64,000 nucleotides of DNA from Sphingomonas dokdonensis. GTDB lineage: Bacteria > Pseudomonadota > Alphaproteobacteria > Sphingomonadales > Sphingomonadaceae. Location: the NCBI RefSeq assembly GCF_002197685.1, contig NZ_NBBI01000004.1:62001-126000 (forward strand), in the 5' to 3' direction. Shown piece after piece: positions 44,002 to 54,600 of this stretch. Made by a program: the position numbers and the translations under genes. The notes under the pieces are model-generated. The model was not told the DNA's origin, did no database searches, and saw only the letters and a program-made list of their open reading frames with translations. Numbering within the stretch: position 1 is the first letter of the stretch; each line of letters opens with the position of its first letter.

Positions 44002-46305
44002 ATGGCGAAGGGTTGGGAAACGGACGAGCAGGAGGGCACCGTCCATTATACCGGCACGGAAGGCGGCTGGGGATCGGTGCGCGGCATCGTCGAGACCGCG
44101 CTGCGCGAACGGGCGCGGCCAGCCGCGCTCGATACTCTGCGGCGCCAGAACAAGCCCGGCGGATTTATGTGCGTGTCGTGCGCGTGGACCAAGCCCAAGA
44201 ACCCGCACACGTTCGAATTTTGCGAGAATGGCGCAAAGGCGACCTTGTGGGAGCTGACCGCGCGCCGCTGCACGCCCGAATTCTTTGCCGACCATACCGT
44301 CACCGAGCTAAAGGGATGGAAGGATTATGATCTGGAGCAGACGGGGCGACTGACCCATCCGATGCGCTACGATCAGGCGACCGACAAATATGTGCCGTGC
44401 AGCTGGGACGAGGCGTTTGCCGGCATCGGCCGCGAGTTGAAGGCGCTCGATCCCAAGTCGACCGTCTTCTACGCGTCAGGCCGGGCTAGCCTCGAGACCA
44501 GCTATCTCTATGCGCTCTTCGCGCGGCTCTACGGGCACAACAACCTGCCCGACAGCTCGAACATGTGCCACGAGACGACGTCCGTGGCGCTGAAGGAAGT
44601 GACCGGATCGCCGGTCGGCACCTGCGTGCTTTCCGATTTCGAGCTGTGCGACGCGATCTTTTTCTTCGGGCAGAACCCGGGAACAAACTCGCCACGCCTG
44701 CTTCACCCACTGCAGGAAGCGGTGAAGCGCGGGTGCAAGATCGTCACCTTCAACCCGATCCGAGAAAAGGGGCTGGAGGTCTTCAAGAACCCGCAAAGCC
44801 CCAAGGAGATGCTGACGCCCGCCGCGACGGAAATCTCCTGCCAATATCACCAGGTAAAAACCGGCGGCGATATCGCGGCGATCACCGGCATGATGAAGCA
44901 TGTCTTCGCGCGTGAGGAGCAGCGCTGGGCGGCGGAGAAGGTCCACGTTCTCGACGTGGACTTCATCGAACAGCACACCGACGGGTTCGAGGCACTGAAG
45001 GCGCATGTCGATGCCGTCAGCTGGGACGAGATCGAGCGCGAAAGCGGCCTCGCCCGTGCCGACCTAAAGGCCGCGGCGGACGTCTATGTCGACGCAAAGC
45101 GCTCCATCGCAATGTACGGCATGGGGCTGACCCAGCACGTCCACGGCAGCGACAACATCAAGCAACTGGTCAATCTGTTCCTGCTGAAAGGCAATATCGG
45201 GCGCGACGGTGCGGGCGTTTCGCCGGTGCGCGGCCACTCCAACGTGCAGGGGCAGCGCACCGTCGGCATTTCCGAAAAGCCGGAGCTGGTGCCGCTCGAC
45301 AAGCTGGCGGAACAGTTCGGGTTCGAGCCGCCGCGCGACCAGGGCCTCACCACCGTACATGCCTGCGAAAAGATCCTGACGGGCGAGGTGAAGGCGTTCA
45401 TCGGGCTTGGCGGCAATTTCGTCCGCGCCATTCCCGAGCATGAGCGGATGGAGGCGGCCTGGACGAAGATGCGCCTCACCGTGCAGATCGCCACCAAGCT
45501 CAATCGCAGCCACCTGATCAACGGCGAGGTCGCCTATCTCCTGCCGTGCCTTGGCCGATCGGAAGAGGACATGCAGGTGACCGGCGCGCAGGCCGTGACG
45601 ATGGAAGACAGCCTGAGCTGCATCCACGGCTCGCTTGGTCGGGCAGCGCCCGCCTCGCCAGACCTCATCTCGGAGCCGGCCATCGTGGCGGGGATCGCCA
45701 AGGCCACGTTGGCACCTAATCCGAAGGTGCGCTGGGATGACTGGATCGCCGATTACGCGCTGATCCGCGACGCCATCGAGGAAACCTATCCCGAGCAGTT
45801 CCACGACTTCAACAAGCGCGTCTTCACCCCCGGTGGCTTCTACCGCGGCAATTCGGCGCGCGACCGCGTGTGGAAGACCAAGAGCGGCAAGGCCGATTTC
45901 ACCCTCCCGAAAAAGCTGAATAGCTGGGGCACGGAGGACAAGGAGGGCCGCTGGCGGCTGATGACGCTGCGCTCCAACGATCAGTTCAACACCACGATCT
46001 ACGGCTATTCGGATCGACTGCGCGGTGTGGAGGGCACGCGCGATGTCGTGCTGATGAACCCGGACGATATCGCCGCCGCCGGACTAAAGGAGGGGCAGGT
46101 CGTCGCACTCGCCAGCGACGCGGACGATGGAACGGACCGGCGTGTGGGTGGCCTGACCGTCACGCCCTTCCTGCTGCCGCGCGGCTGTATCGGCGGCTAT
46201 TATCCCGAGCTGAACCCGCTCATTCCGCTGAGCTGGCATGACGAGGAATCGAAAACGCCGGCGGCGAAAGGCGTGCCGGTGCGGATCGTCGCTGACGCCG
46301 GTTGA
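44002..46305 (+). CDS. FdhF/YdeP family molybdopterin oxidoreductase
   Basis: A 767-residue molybdenum enzyme of the formate-dehydrogenase-like superfamily, YdeP branch. N-terminal GGFMCVSCAWTKP carries the cluster-type Cys pair seen in this branch; then TVFYASGRASLETSYLYALFARLYG, SSNMCHETTSVALKE (Cys near the metal site) and GQNPGTNSPR. GNIGRDGAGVSPVRGHSNVQGQ and GGNFVRAIPE are dinucleotide-binding regions. No selenocysteine is needed. ATG at 44002 has GAGGAGACAG upstream. YdeP is linked to acid resistance in E. coli; the substrate is unknown. It stands alone, without an fdhD neighbour here. Confidence 0.92.
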   Translation: MAKGWETDEQEGTVHYTGTEGGWGSVRGIVETALRERARPAALDTLRRQNKPGGFMCVSCAWTKPKNPHTFEFCENGAKATLWELTARRCTPEFFADHTVTELKGWKDYDLEQTGRLTHPMRYDQATDKYVPCSWDEAFAGIGRELKALDPKSTVFYASGRASLETSYLYALFARLYGHNNLPDSSNMCHETTSVALKEVTGSPVGTCVLSDFELCDAIFFFGQNPGTNSPRLLHPLQEAVKRGCKIVTFNPIREKGLEVFKNPQSPKEMLTPAATEISCQYHQVKTGGDIAAITGMMKHVFAREEQRWAAEKVHVLDVDFIEQHTDGFEALKAHVDAVSWDEIERESGLARADLKAAADVYVDAKRSIAMYGMGLTQHVHGSDNIKQLVNLFLLKGNIGRDGAGVSPVRGHSNVQGQRTVGISEKPELVPLDKLAEQFGFEPPRDQGLTTVHACEKILTGEVKAFIGLGGNFVRAIPEHERMEAAWTKMRLTVQIATKLNRSHLINGEVAYLLPCLGRSEEDMQVTGAQAVTMEDSLSCIHGSLGRAAPASPDLISEPAIVAGIAKATLAPNPKVRWDDWIADYALIRDAIEETYPEQFHDFNKRVFTPGGFYRGNSARDRVWKTKSGKADFTLPKKLNSWGTEDKEGRWRLMTLRSNDQFNTTIYGYSDRLRGVEGTRDVVLMNPDDIAAAGLKEGQVVALASDADDGTDRRVGGLTVTPFLLPRGCIGGYYPELNPLIPLSWHDEESKTPAAKGVPVRIVADAG

Positions 46306-46366
46306 TTGCGACCATTGCGGCGGCGTAACGCTGGCGACGCGCGACGGCGGGTAAATAAAGGATCGT

Positions 46367-47830
46367 TTGTTGAAGCAAGATACACTGACGCGCGCTAGCG
46401 GCGCACGTTCTGTCGACACGATCCTTTCCCGCGCGCCGTCGCTTCGCCGATTGGCCATCGGCACGCTGTCCTCCGTTCTGATCGGGCTTCCGCTCGCCGC
46501 CGCGCCGGCCTCGGCACAAGTGATCGCCGCCGATCGCTCCACGGCCTACGAACATGCCGTGGCGGCCGGCTACAAGGCGCTGGCCTTGTGCGAGGGCGTG
46601 ATCGTTGCCGGGCGGACGGAGGCGCAGGTGGAGGCGGTCGAGCTGCGCGGCATCTACCCCGAATATCAGCCGCTGCTGCCGCGCCTGCGCGCGACGATCG
46701 ACCAGAAGGCGCGCAGCGTCACGGTCTCGTTCCCCGGTGACCTGCCGCCCCGCCGGGCCGATTGGGCGCCGGAGATCGGCTGCGTGCTCGCCCCGATCGG
46801 CGCGAGTTCGCGGCTCTGGCCTGTGGCAGCCTGGCCCGGCCCGCTGCCGGTGCCCGCCGATGCCCGTCCCTGGCCGATGGGCGATCGCGGGATCAGCCCA
46901 CGCCCCGTTCGGGCACTTGCCACCACGATCAACCGCGCCTTCGATCGCAGCACGTATAAGGGCGAGACGGTCGGCGTGGTCGTGCTGCGCAACGGCCGTG
47001 TCGTCGGCGAGCAATACGCCGACGGCTTCGGACCGTTCGTGCCTAACCGCACCTGGTCGGTGGCCAAGAGCATCGCGGGCACTTTGGTCGGCATGGCGGT
47101 GCAGGAACTAAATATCGACCCTAAGAAGCCGGCGAATATCCCCGAATGGCGCGTCGCGCCCGATTCGCGCCGCGCGATCACGCTGGATCAGCTGCTCCGC
47201 ATGTCGTCGGGCCTGCACAGCGATCATTATGGTAACCGTACAGACGCGATCTATTTCGGCGGCACCACCGTCACCGATCAGGCGGTCGGCTGGCCGCTGG
47301 AGGTGAAGCCCGGGACGCGGTTCCGCTACGCCAACAACGACATCATGCTCGCTGCTCGCGCCATTCGCGCGACCATGAACAACGGCGCGCGCTACGCCGC
47401 TTGGCCGCAGCGCCTGTTCCGCCCGCTCGGGATGCAGCACACGACGGCAGGCACCGACTGGCACGGCAACTTCATTCTTTCGAGCCAGGTCTACACCACT
47501 GCGCGCGATCTCGCGCGGCTGGGCCAGTTCTGGCTGCAGGACGGCGTGTGGCAGGGCAAGCGCCTGCTACCAGCCGGCTGGATGCGCTACATGACGACGC
47601 CCAGCGGCCCGCAGCCGGCGGACGGCCCGGGCTATGGCGCGACCATGTGGCTGTTCGGTGCGAAGGAAGGTTTGCCGGCGGGCAGCTATTCGGCGCAGGG
47701 TAATCGCGGCCAATATGTCATGGTCGTGCCTTCGGAGAAGCTGGTGATCGTGCGCCGCGGCGAGGATCCGACTGGCACCCGTTTCGACATCGCGCGCTTC
47801 ACCGCCGACGTTATCCGCGACCTGCGATGA
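46367..47830 (+). CDS. Serine hydrolase, beta-lactamase class C / esterase family
   Basis: A 487-residue exported serine hydrolase starting with TTG (AAAGGA five bases upstream). A long N-terminus leads to a signal peptide with cleavage near APASAQ-V (about residue 47). SVAK (about 231) is the SxxK nucleophile motif and YANND (about 320) the YxN motif. This pattern covers class C beta-lactamases, DD-peptidases and esterases; the extra 130-residue domain between signal peptide and catalytic core, and the lack of an ampR neighbour, argue against a classical AmpC. It overlaps the next gene by four bases. Confidence 0.85.
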   Translation: MLKQDTLTRASGARSVDTILSRAPSLRRLAIGTLSSVLIGLPLAAAPASAQVIAADRSTAYEHAVAAGYKALALCEGVIVAGRTEAQVEAVELRGIYPEYQPLLPRLRATIDQKARSVTVSFPGDLPPRRADWAPEIGCVLAPIGASSRLWPVAAWPGPLPVPADARPWPMGDRGISPRPVRALATTINRAFDRSTYKGETVGVVVLRNGRVVGEQYADGFGPFVPNRTWSVAKSIAGTLVGMAVQELNIDPKKPANIPEWRVAPDSRRAITLDQLLRMSSGLHSDHYGNRTDAIYFGGTTVTDQAVGWPLEVKPGTRFRYANNDIMLAARAIRATMNNGARYAAWPQRLFRPLGMQHTTAGTDWHGNFILSSQVYTTARDLARLGQFWLQDGVWQGKRLLPAGWMRYMTTPSGPQPADGPGYGATMWLFGAKEGLPAGSYSAQGNRGQYVMVVPSEKLVIVRRGEDPTGTRFDIARFTADVIRDLR

Positions 47831-48168
47831 AGAACTGGGCGGATGTCGTGGCGTTCGCCTGCGGGCTGCCCGATGTCGTGATGGCGCCGTATTACGGTGT
47901 GCCCTGTCCGAAGGTGAACAACAAGGCATTCGTGTCGCCGGGGCGGGAGGCCGGCAGCTTTCATGTCGCGACCCCGCTCGAGGAGAAGGTGATATTGCTG
48001 TACACGGATCCTGCGACCTTCTGGCAGACCGCGCATTACGAGCGCTGGCCCGGCGTGCTCGTGCGCTACGCCGCTGCCGACACCGAGCGGGTGCGCAACG
48101 TGATCCGCCGCGCCTGGTGGGATCGCGCGACCAAGGCGCAGCACGCCGACTTCGGACCGCGGCCCTGA
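47827..48168 (+). CDS. MmcQ/YjbR family protein
   Basis: A 113-residue small protein of the MmcQ/YjbR (CyaY-like fold) family: FACGLPDVVMAPYYGVPCPKV near the start, KAFVSPGRE, and a helical end. Often annotated as DNA-binding, but experimental support is thin. It starts within the last four bases of the serine hydrolase gene and is overlapped at its 3' end by the next reading frame. Confidence 0.85.
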   Translation: MKNWADVVAFACGLPDVVMAPYYGVPCPKVNNKAFVSPGREAGSFHVATPLEEKVILLYTDPATFWQTAHYERWPGVLVRYAAADTERVRNVIRRAWWDRATKAQHADFGPRP

Positions 48169-49013
48169 CGCATTACCGGCAGTTCGCGGCGATCGACTGG
48201 TCGGGCGCCAAGGGCCGCCGCCACAAGGGGATTGCGCTTGCCGTATGTGACGCCGGCAGCGAGGCGCCTCGGCTCATCGCACCGCCCAGCGGCGCATGGT
48301 CGCGCACGCAGATCCTCGAATGGCTGCTGGGTCATGCCGACGCACCCCTGCTCGTGGGGATCGACTGCAGCTTCTCCGCGCCGTTCGTCGCCCGCGGCGC
48401 GCACCTGCCGGGCGAGACGGAGACGACCAGCGCGGCCGAGTTGTGGGCCTATGTCGATGCGCACAGCGATGACGAGGATCTGGGCGCCGCCTCGTTTCTG
48501 GAGCAGCGCCGTGGCCGCCACTTCTATCTTGGCGCGGCGGACGGCCCAAAGCGCGACTTCCTGCACTGGCGCGCCTGTGAAATCGCCAATGACGGCGCCA
48601 CCAAGCCGACCACGGTGTATGATGCGATCGGCGCGGCGCAGGTCGCCAAGGCGAGCTTCGCCGGCATGCGCCTGCTGCACCGGCTGACGGGGCAGGTGCC
48701 GGTCTGGCCCTTCGATCCGCTGCCGACCAGCGGGGCGACGTTGGTGGAGATCTACACCGCAATTGCCGCTCGCGCCGCCGGACTGCCGCGCGGCCGCAGC
48801 AAGCTGCGCGACGCCGCAGCGCTCGACGCCGCCCTGACCGCCATCGGCAGCGCGCCGCACGCGCCGCTTGCCCGATATGACGATCACGCGACCGACGCGA
48901 TCCTCACTGCCGCCTGGCTACGCGCCAACGCCGATCGGGTCGAACTTTGGCACCCACCGGGCCTCGCCGCGGACGTGCGCCGCACGGAAGGCTGGACGTT
49001 CGGCGTCGCCTGA
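48117..49013 (+). CDS. Unrecognised protein, possibly RNase H-like fold
   Basis: Up to 298 residues, not recognised as a characterised family. The conserved-looking start is FAAIDWSGAKGRRHKGIALAV, which resembles the first strand of DUF429-type RNase H-like proteins with Asp after the strand; LLVGIDCSFSAPF and YDDHATDAILTAAWL supply further acidic positions that could form a metal site. There is no ATG before the conserved part: the only conventional start is GTG at 48117, which lies 52 bases inside the preceding gene, and a CTG at 48165 is the other option. Codon use matches the neighbours, so the frame is real. Confidence 0.7.
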   Translation: MGSRDQGAARRLRTAALTHYRQFAAIDWSGAKGRRHKGIALAVCDAGSEAPRLIAPPSGAWSRTQILEWLLGHADAPLLVGIDCSFSAPFVARGAHLPGETETTSAAELWAYVDAHSDDEDLGAASFLEQRRGRHFYLGAADGPKRDFLHWRACEIANDGATKPTTVYDAIGAAQVAKASFAGMRLLHRLTGQVPVWPFDPLPTSGATLVEIYTAIAARAAGLPRGRSKLRDAAALDAALTAIGSAPHAPLARYDDHATDAILTAAWLRANADRVELWHPPGLAADVRRTEGWTFGVA

Positions 49014-49067
49014 TCCGCGCTGGCGCCGAATTGACCACCGCCAGGCGCCGCCGTATGGCGGCTGCGG

Positions 49068-49143
<76 letters not shown>

Positions 49144-49154
49144 TTTGCGCCGCC

Positions 49155-51209
49155 TCATCCAGAACGCAGCAGCGCCACCCCCGCCTCACGTTCGAACAGG
49201 TACAGCGCCACGCGCGCCGCTTGCCCGCGCGCGCCCGACAGCCCGCCGTCGCGATCGATCAGCAGCCGCGCGTCGTCATAGGCGATCGGCAGCAGTTCGT
49301 TGAGCAGCTCGGGCGTCGCCAGCCGGAACGCCGCCTCACCCGACTGGCGCGTGCCGAGCAGCTCGCCGCCGCCACGCAGCCGCAGATCCTCCTCCGCGAT
49401 GAGGAAGCCGTCGTTTGTCTCGCGCATCAGTGCCAGCCGCGCGCGCGACGTCTCGCTCAGCGCCGCGCCGCGCACCAGCAGACAGCGCGATTGCCCGCCG
49501 CCGCGTCCCACCCGCCCGCGCAGCTGGTGGAGCTGCGCCAGCCCGAAACGGTCGGCATGTTCGATCACGATCAGCGTCGCATTGGGCACGTTCACACCCA
49601 CCTCAATCACCGTCGTCGCGACCAGCACGCCAAGCTCGCCGCCGGCGAAGCGCGCCATCACCGCGTCCTTTTCCGCCGGCCGCATCTTGCCGTGCACCAG
49701 CCCGACGCGGTCACCGAACCGCCCTGCTAACGTCGCCGCCCGCGCCTCGGCGGCGGCAAGGTCGCTTTTCTCGCTCTCCTCCACCAGCGGGCAGACCCAA
49801 TAGGCCTGCTTGCCCTCCGCCAGATGCCGGCCGAGCGCATTGACCACCTCGTCGAGTCGCTCCTCGCTGATGACCCGCGTCTCCACCGGCTCGCGCCCCG
49901 GCGGCATCTCGTCCAGCCGGCTCTGGTCCATCTCGCCATGCTGCGCGAGCACCAGCGTGCGCGGAATCGGCGTCGCGGTCATCGCCAGCAGGTGCGGCGT
50001 CGTCTTGCCCTTGGCGGACAGCGCCAGTCGCTCCGCCACACCGAAGCGGTGCTGCTCGTCCACCACGACGAGGCCAAGGTCGCGATAGGTGACCGCATCC
50101 TGAAAGATCGCGTGCGTGCCGATCAATATGTCGATTAATCCGTCGGCCAGCCCCATCAGCACGCCTTCGCGCGCCCGGCCCTTGTCGCGCCCGGTCAGCA
50201 CCGCGATGTTGACCGGCAGGCCCGCCAATGTTTCACGCAGCGTGTCGTAATGCTGTCGCGCCAGAATCTCGGTAGGCGCCAGCAGCGCGCCCTGCGTGCC
50301 GGCCTCCACCGCGATCAGCAGCGCAAGCGCCGCGACCAGCGTCTTGCCCGACCCCACATCGCCTTGCAGCAGCCGCAGCATCGGTGCGTCCTGCGCCAGA
50401 TCGCCCTCGATCTCGCGCGACGTGCGCGCCTGCGCCCCCGTCAGCGCATAGGGCAGCCGCAGCATGTCGCGCAGCCGCCCGTCGCCCTTCAGCGCGCGCC
50501 CTCGCCGCCGCCGCGTATCCTGCCGCACCAGCGCCAGCGCGACCTGATTGGCGAAGATCTCGTCATAGGCGATCCGCGCCCGCGCCACCGCGTCGGACGG
50601 ATCGGCATGGATGCGCGTCAATGCTTCCTTCCACGCCGGCCAGTCGCGCTGCGCCAGCAGCCCCGGCTCGATCCATTCCGCCAGCTCGGGCGCGCGCTCT
50701 ATCGCCTGCGCCACCAGCCCGCCCACACGGCGCGAGGTCAGCCCCTCGGACAGCGGATAGATCGCCTCGCGCTCGCGAAACCCGCCGCCTTCCTCCAGGA
50801 TCTCCGGGTGAATCATCTGGAGGTCTTGGCCGTATTGCTCCACCTTGCCCGACACGCGCACCGGCTCGCCCACGGTGTACAGCTTGCGCACCAGCCCGCT
50901 CGATCGCCCGAAATAAACGAGGCTCACGATGTTGCCGAGCGCATCCGCCGCCTGCACCCGCGTCGGCGCGCGCGGGGACGAGGATGTGCGGATATCGCGC
51001 ACCGTCAGCGTGATCGCGATCGTCCGCCCGGCATCCTGCGCCATCAGCTCGTCGCGCGGAATCCGGTCCACCCATCCGCTCGGCAGGTGAAATGCCACGT
51101 CGACGACGCGCGCGAGTCCCAGCCGGTCGAGCGGCTTGGCAAGCCCCGCCCCCACACCCTTCAGCGCGGTGACTTCGGCGAACAACGGATTGAGGATATC
51201 GGGTCGCAT
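49155..51209 (-). CDS. recG: ATP-dependent DNA helicase RecG
   Basis: Branch-migrating helicase for stalled forks and recombination, 684 residues. It has an N-terminal wedge/OB region (TALKGVGAGLAKPLDRLG, TVRDIRTSSSP), then helicase lobes: Walker A GDVGSGKTL near residue 300, DEQH box (VVVDEQHRFG), TATPIPRTL, VHGKMRPAEKD and HQLRGRVGR. ATG at 51209 is chosen over the longer frame since RecG homologues begin near RPDILNPLFAE. It diverges from sdhE across a 74-base gap. Confidence 0.96.
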   Translation of the reverse strand: MRPDILNPLFAEVTALKGVGAGLAKPLDRLGLARVVDVAFHLPSGWVDRIPRDELMAQDAGRTIAITLTVRDIRTSSSPRAPTRVQAADALGNIVSLVYFGRSSGLVRKLYTVGEPVRVSGKVEQYGQDLQMIHPEILEEGGGFREREAIYPLSEGLTSRRVGGLVAQAIERAPELAEWIEPGLLAQRDWPAWKEALTRIHADPSDAVARARIAYDEIFANQVALALVRQDTRRRRGRALKGDGRLRDMLRLPYALTGAQARTSREIEGDLAQDAPMLRLLQGDVGSGKTLVAALALLIAVEAGTQGALLAPTEILARQHYDTLRETLAGLPVNIAVLTGRDKGRAREGVLMGLADGLIDILIGTHAIFQDAVTYRDLGLVVVDEQHRFGVAERLALSAKGKTTPHLLAMTATPIPRTLVLAQHGEMDQSRLDEMPPGREPVETRVISEERLDEVVNALGRHLAEGKQAYWVCPLVEESEKSDLAAAEARAATLAGRFGDRVGLVHGKMRPAEKDAVMARFAGGELGVLVATTVIEVGVNVPNATLIVIEHADRFGLAQLHQLRGRVGRGGGQSRCLLVRGAALSETSRARLALMRETNDGFLIAEEDLRLRGGGELLGTRQSGEAAFRLATPELLNELLPIAYDDARLLIDRDGGLSGARGQAARVALYLFEREAGVALLRSG

Positions 51210-51283
51210 GATTATCTGAACTTTCGATACCCTGTAAGCCGACCGTGCGAAACCGCGGCCGGCCATCTGCCGTTGGAGCCGCC

Positions 51284-51568
51284 ATGGATCAAGATACCCG
51301 CCTGAAGCGCACCCGCTTCCGCGCCTGGCACCGCGGCACGCGCGAAGCCGATTTCATGATCGGCGGCTTCTTCGACGCGCACCATGCCAGCTGGTCCGAA
51401 GAGCAGCTGCAATGGTTCGAACGCCTGCTGGAGGAGCAGGACGTCGACATCATGGGCTGGGCGATCGGCTCGATCCCGTGCCCCGCGGAATGGGAAGGCG
51501 ACATGATGCAGACCATGCGCGCCGTCGATTTTGCCGTTGCCACCCCCGGCACACGCGACGGCGTGTAA
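51284..51568 (+). CDS. sdhE: FAD assembly factor SdhE
   Basis: A 94-residue helical protein that promotes covalent FAD attachment to succinate dehydrogenase. The functional RGxxE motif is RGTRE at residues 17-21, followed by DFMIGGFFDAHHASWSEEQL and LLEEQDVDIMGWAIG. ATG at 51284 is chosen for the standard length (about 90). The recG-sdhE-mfd order is one I recall from other alphaproteobacteria. A large inverted repeat follows, before mfd. Confidence 0.95.
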   Translation: MDQDTRLKRTRFRAWHRGTREADFMIGGFFDAHHASWSEEQLQWFERLLEEQDVDIMGWAIGSIPCPAEWEGDMMQTMRAVDFAVATPGTRDGV

Positions 51569-51585
51569 TCAGGTAATTAAGCACA

Positions 51586-51670
51586 CCCGTTCGTCCCGAG
51601 CGAAGTCGAGGGACGGGCCGAGCAGCGCAACGCTCGCCACGGTGTCTCGACTTCGCTCAACACGAACGGA
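51586..51670. repeat. Intergenic inverted repeat between sdhE and mfd
   Basis: Arms 51586-51614 and 51642-51670 are inverted copies matching at 24 of 29 positions; the exact core is GAGCGAAGTCGAG. They flank a 27-base spacer. The right arm ends seven bases before the mfd start, so it includes the probable ribosome site. It is a different family from the repeat at 11828. Confidence 0.8.
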
Positions 51671-51676
51671 AGTGTT

Positions 51677-54600
51677 TTGCCCGATCTCCAGACGATCCTC
51701 ACCGCCACCACGCCCCTCACCCTCGCCGGCGTGCCCAGCGGCTTCCTCCCCAGCCTGCTCGCCGATCTCGCGCGCGCCGCGAAGACCCGCGCCGTCTTCA
51801 TCGCGCCGGACGAGGCCGCGATGCGCGCGATCGCCGCCACCGCGCATTACTTCGCGCCCGAGATCGAGATCGTCGAATATCCGGCATGGGATTGCCTTCC
51901 CTACGACCGCGCCTCTCCCACCCTGCGCGTCATGGCCGAGCGGATCGGCGCGCTTCACAAGCTCCAGGCGAAGCCCGCCGGCCCGCAGCTCGTCCTCACC
52001 ACCGTCAACGCCGCCACCCAGCGCACGCTCACTCCGTTCCGCATCCGCCAGCTCGTCGCCAATCTGAAGCCCGGTGAGCGCATCGCCCGCGACAAGCTCG
52101 CCGCGCTCCTTTCGGCCAACGGCTACGTCCGCACCGACACCGTCCACGACGCCGGCGAATATGCCGTCCGCGGTGGCTTGGTCGACCTGTTCCCCTCCGG
52201 CGAGACCCAGGCGCTGCGCCTCGATTTCTTCGGCGACGAGATCGAGAGCGTCCGCACCTTCGACCCCGCCGACCAGCGCACCACCGGCAACATCAAGGGC
52301 TTCACCCTCCTCCCCGCGTCCGAGGCGCTGCTGGACGAGGAAAGCATCAAGCGTTTCCGCAGCCGCTATCGCGAAACCTTCGGCGCCACCGCCACCGGCG
52401 ATCCGCTCTACCAGGCGGTCAGCGAAGGCCGCCGCCTCGCCGGCATGGAGCATTGGCTTCCGCTGTTCGAGGACCGCCTCGAAACGCTCTTCGACCATCT
52501 CGGCGAGGACGCGCTGATCGTCCGCGACGGCGGGGTCAAGGCAGCCGGCGAATCGCGCTTCGAAGCAGTCGCCGACTATTACGAGAACCGCAAGCGTGCC
52601 GAGGCCGCCCAGCCCGGTAGCTACCGCGCGCTCCCCGCCAAGACGCTCTACACGCCCCCAAAGGAGTGGGAGGAGGCACTCACCACCGCCATTGCGCACG
52701 TCACCACCCCCTTCCACGAACCTGAGTCCGCCACGGTCATCGACTTCAACGTCGACGGCCCGCGCGATTTCGCGCCCGAGCGCGCCGCCAACACCAACGT
52801 CTATGAAGCCGTCGTCGATCACCTGAAGGCACTGCGGAAGGAAGGCCGCACCCCCGTCCTCGCCAGCTATTCCGCCGGTGCGCGCGATCGCCTGGGCAAC
52901 CTCCTCAAGGATCACGGCCTCACCGGCGCCAAGGCGGTTGAGACGTGGCAGGAGGCGCAGGGCGTCGGCGAGACGCAGACCGCCCTCATCGTCCTTCCGC
53001 TCGAGCACGGCTTCACCGCCCCCAAGGTCGCCGTCCTCACCGAACAGGACATGCTCGGCGACCGCCTCGTGCGCCGCGCCAAGCGCCGCAAGTCCGCCGA
53101 CGCCTTCCTCGCCGAACTCGCCACGCTCTCGCCCGGCGATCTCGTCGTCCACACCGATCACGGCATCGGCCGCTATGTCGGGCTGACCCAGGTTCCCGTC
53201 GCCAAGGCACCGCACGATTGCGTGCAGCTGGAATATGCCGGCGGCGACAAGCTCTACGTGCCCGTCGAGAACCTCGAAGTCCTCAGCCGCTACGGCTCGG
53301 GCGAGGAAGGCGCCACCCTGGACCGCCTCGGCGGCGAGGCATGGCAGCGCCGCAAGTCAAAGATGAAGGAGCGCATCCGCGAGATCGCGGGTGAACTCAT
53401 CGCCACCGCCGCCCTGCGCGCGCTCCGCCAGGGTGAAGTCGCAGAGCCGGACTCCAGCGGCTATCCCAGCTTCGTCGACCGCTTCCCGTATCAGGAAACC
53501 GACGATCAGGACCGCGCGATCGAGGAAACGCTCGCCGACCTCTCCGCCGGCAAGCCGATGGACCGCCTGATCGTCGGCGACGTCGGCTTCGGCAAGACCG
53601 AGGTCGCGCTCCGCGCCGCCTTCGTCGCCGCCATGGCTGGCATGCAGGTCGCGGTCGTCTGCCCCACCACGCTCCTCGCGCGTCAGCATTACAACAACTT
53701 CATGTCGCGCTTCGAAGGCTTCCCGATCCAGATGGGCCGCCTCTCGCGCCTCGTCACCGCGGCGGAGACCAAGCGCGTCAAGGAAGGCCTCGCCGACGGC
53801 ACGATCGACGTCGTCATCGGCACCCACGCGCTCCTCGCCAAGAACGTCGACTTCAAGCGCCTCGGCCTCGTCATCGTCGACGAGGAGCAGCGCTTCGGCG
53901 TCACCCACAAGGAACGCCTCAAGACGCTCCGCGCCGACGTCCACATCCTCACCCTCACCGCCACGCCCATCCCGCGTACGCTCCAGATGGCGATGTCGGG
54001 CCTGCGCGAACTCTCCGTCATCCAGACGCCGCCGGTCGACCGCCTCGCCGTGCGCACCTATGTCATGCCGTGGGATCCGGTCGTCCTGCGCGAGGCGTTG
54101 CTGCGCGAACATTATCGCGGCGGCCAGAGCTTCCTCGTCACCCCCCGCGTCGCAGACCTCCCCGACATCGAGGAGTTCCTGCGCAAGGAAGTGCCCGAGA
54201 TCCGCTACGTCATCGCCCACGGCCAGATGGCGGCGAGCGAGGTCGAGGAGCGCATGTCCGCCTTCTACGACAAGAAGTTCGAGGTGCTCGTCTCCACCAC
54301 CATCATCGAAAGCGGCATCGACATCCCGTCCGCCAACACGATGATCGTCAACCGCGCCGACCGCTTCGGCCTCGCCCAGCTCTACCAGCTGCGCGGTCGC
54401 GTGGGCCGGTCGAAGACGCGCGCCTATGCCTATATGGTCACGCCCCCTGAGCGGATGATGACCGACGCCGCCGAAAAGCGGCTCAAGGTCCTGTCCGACC
54501 TCGACAGCCTCGGCGCCGGCTTCCAGCTCGCCAGCCACGATCTCGACATCCGCGGCGCGGGCAATCTGCTCGGCGACGAACAGTCCGGCCACATCAAGGA

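Noticed and set aside
46367..47830. Serine hydrolase as a resistance beta-lactamase
   Set aside because: It has SxxK and YxN motifs but an extra N-terminal domain, no regulator neighbour and no close AmpC features; an esterase or peptidase role is equally likely.
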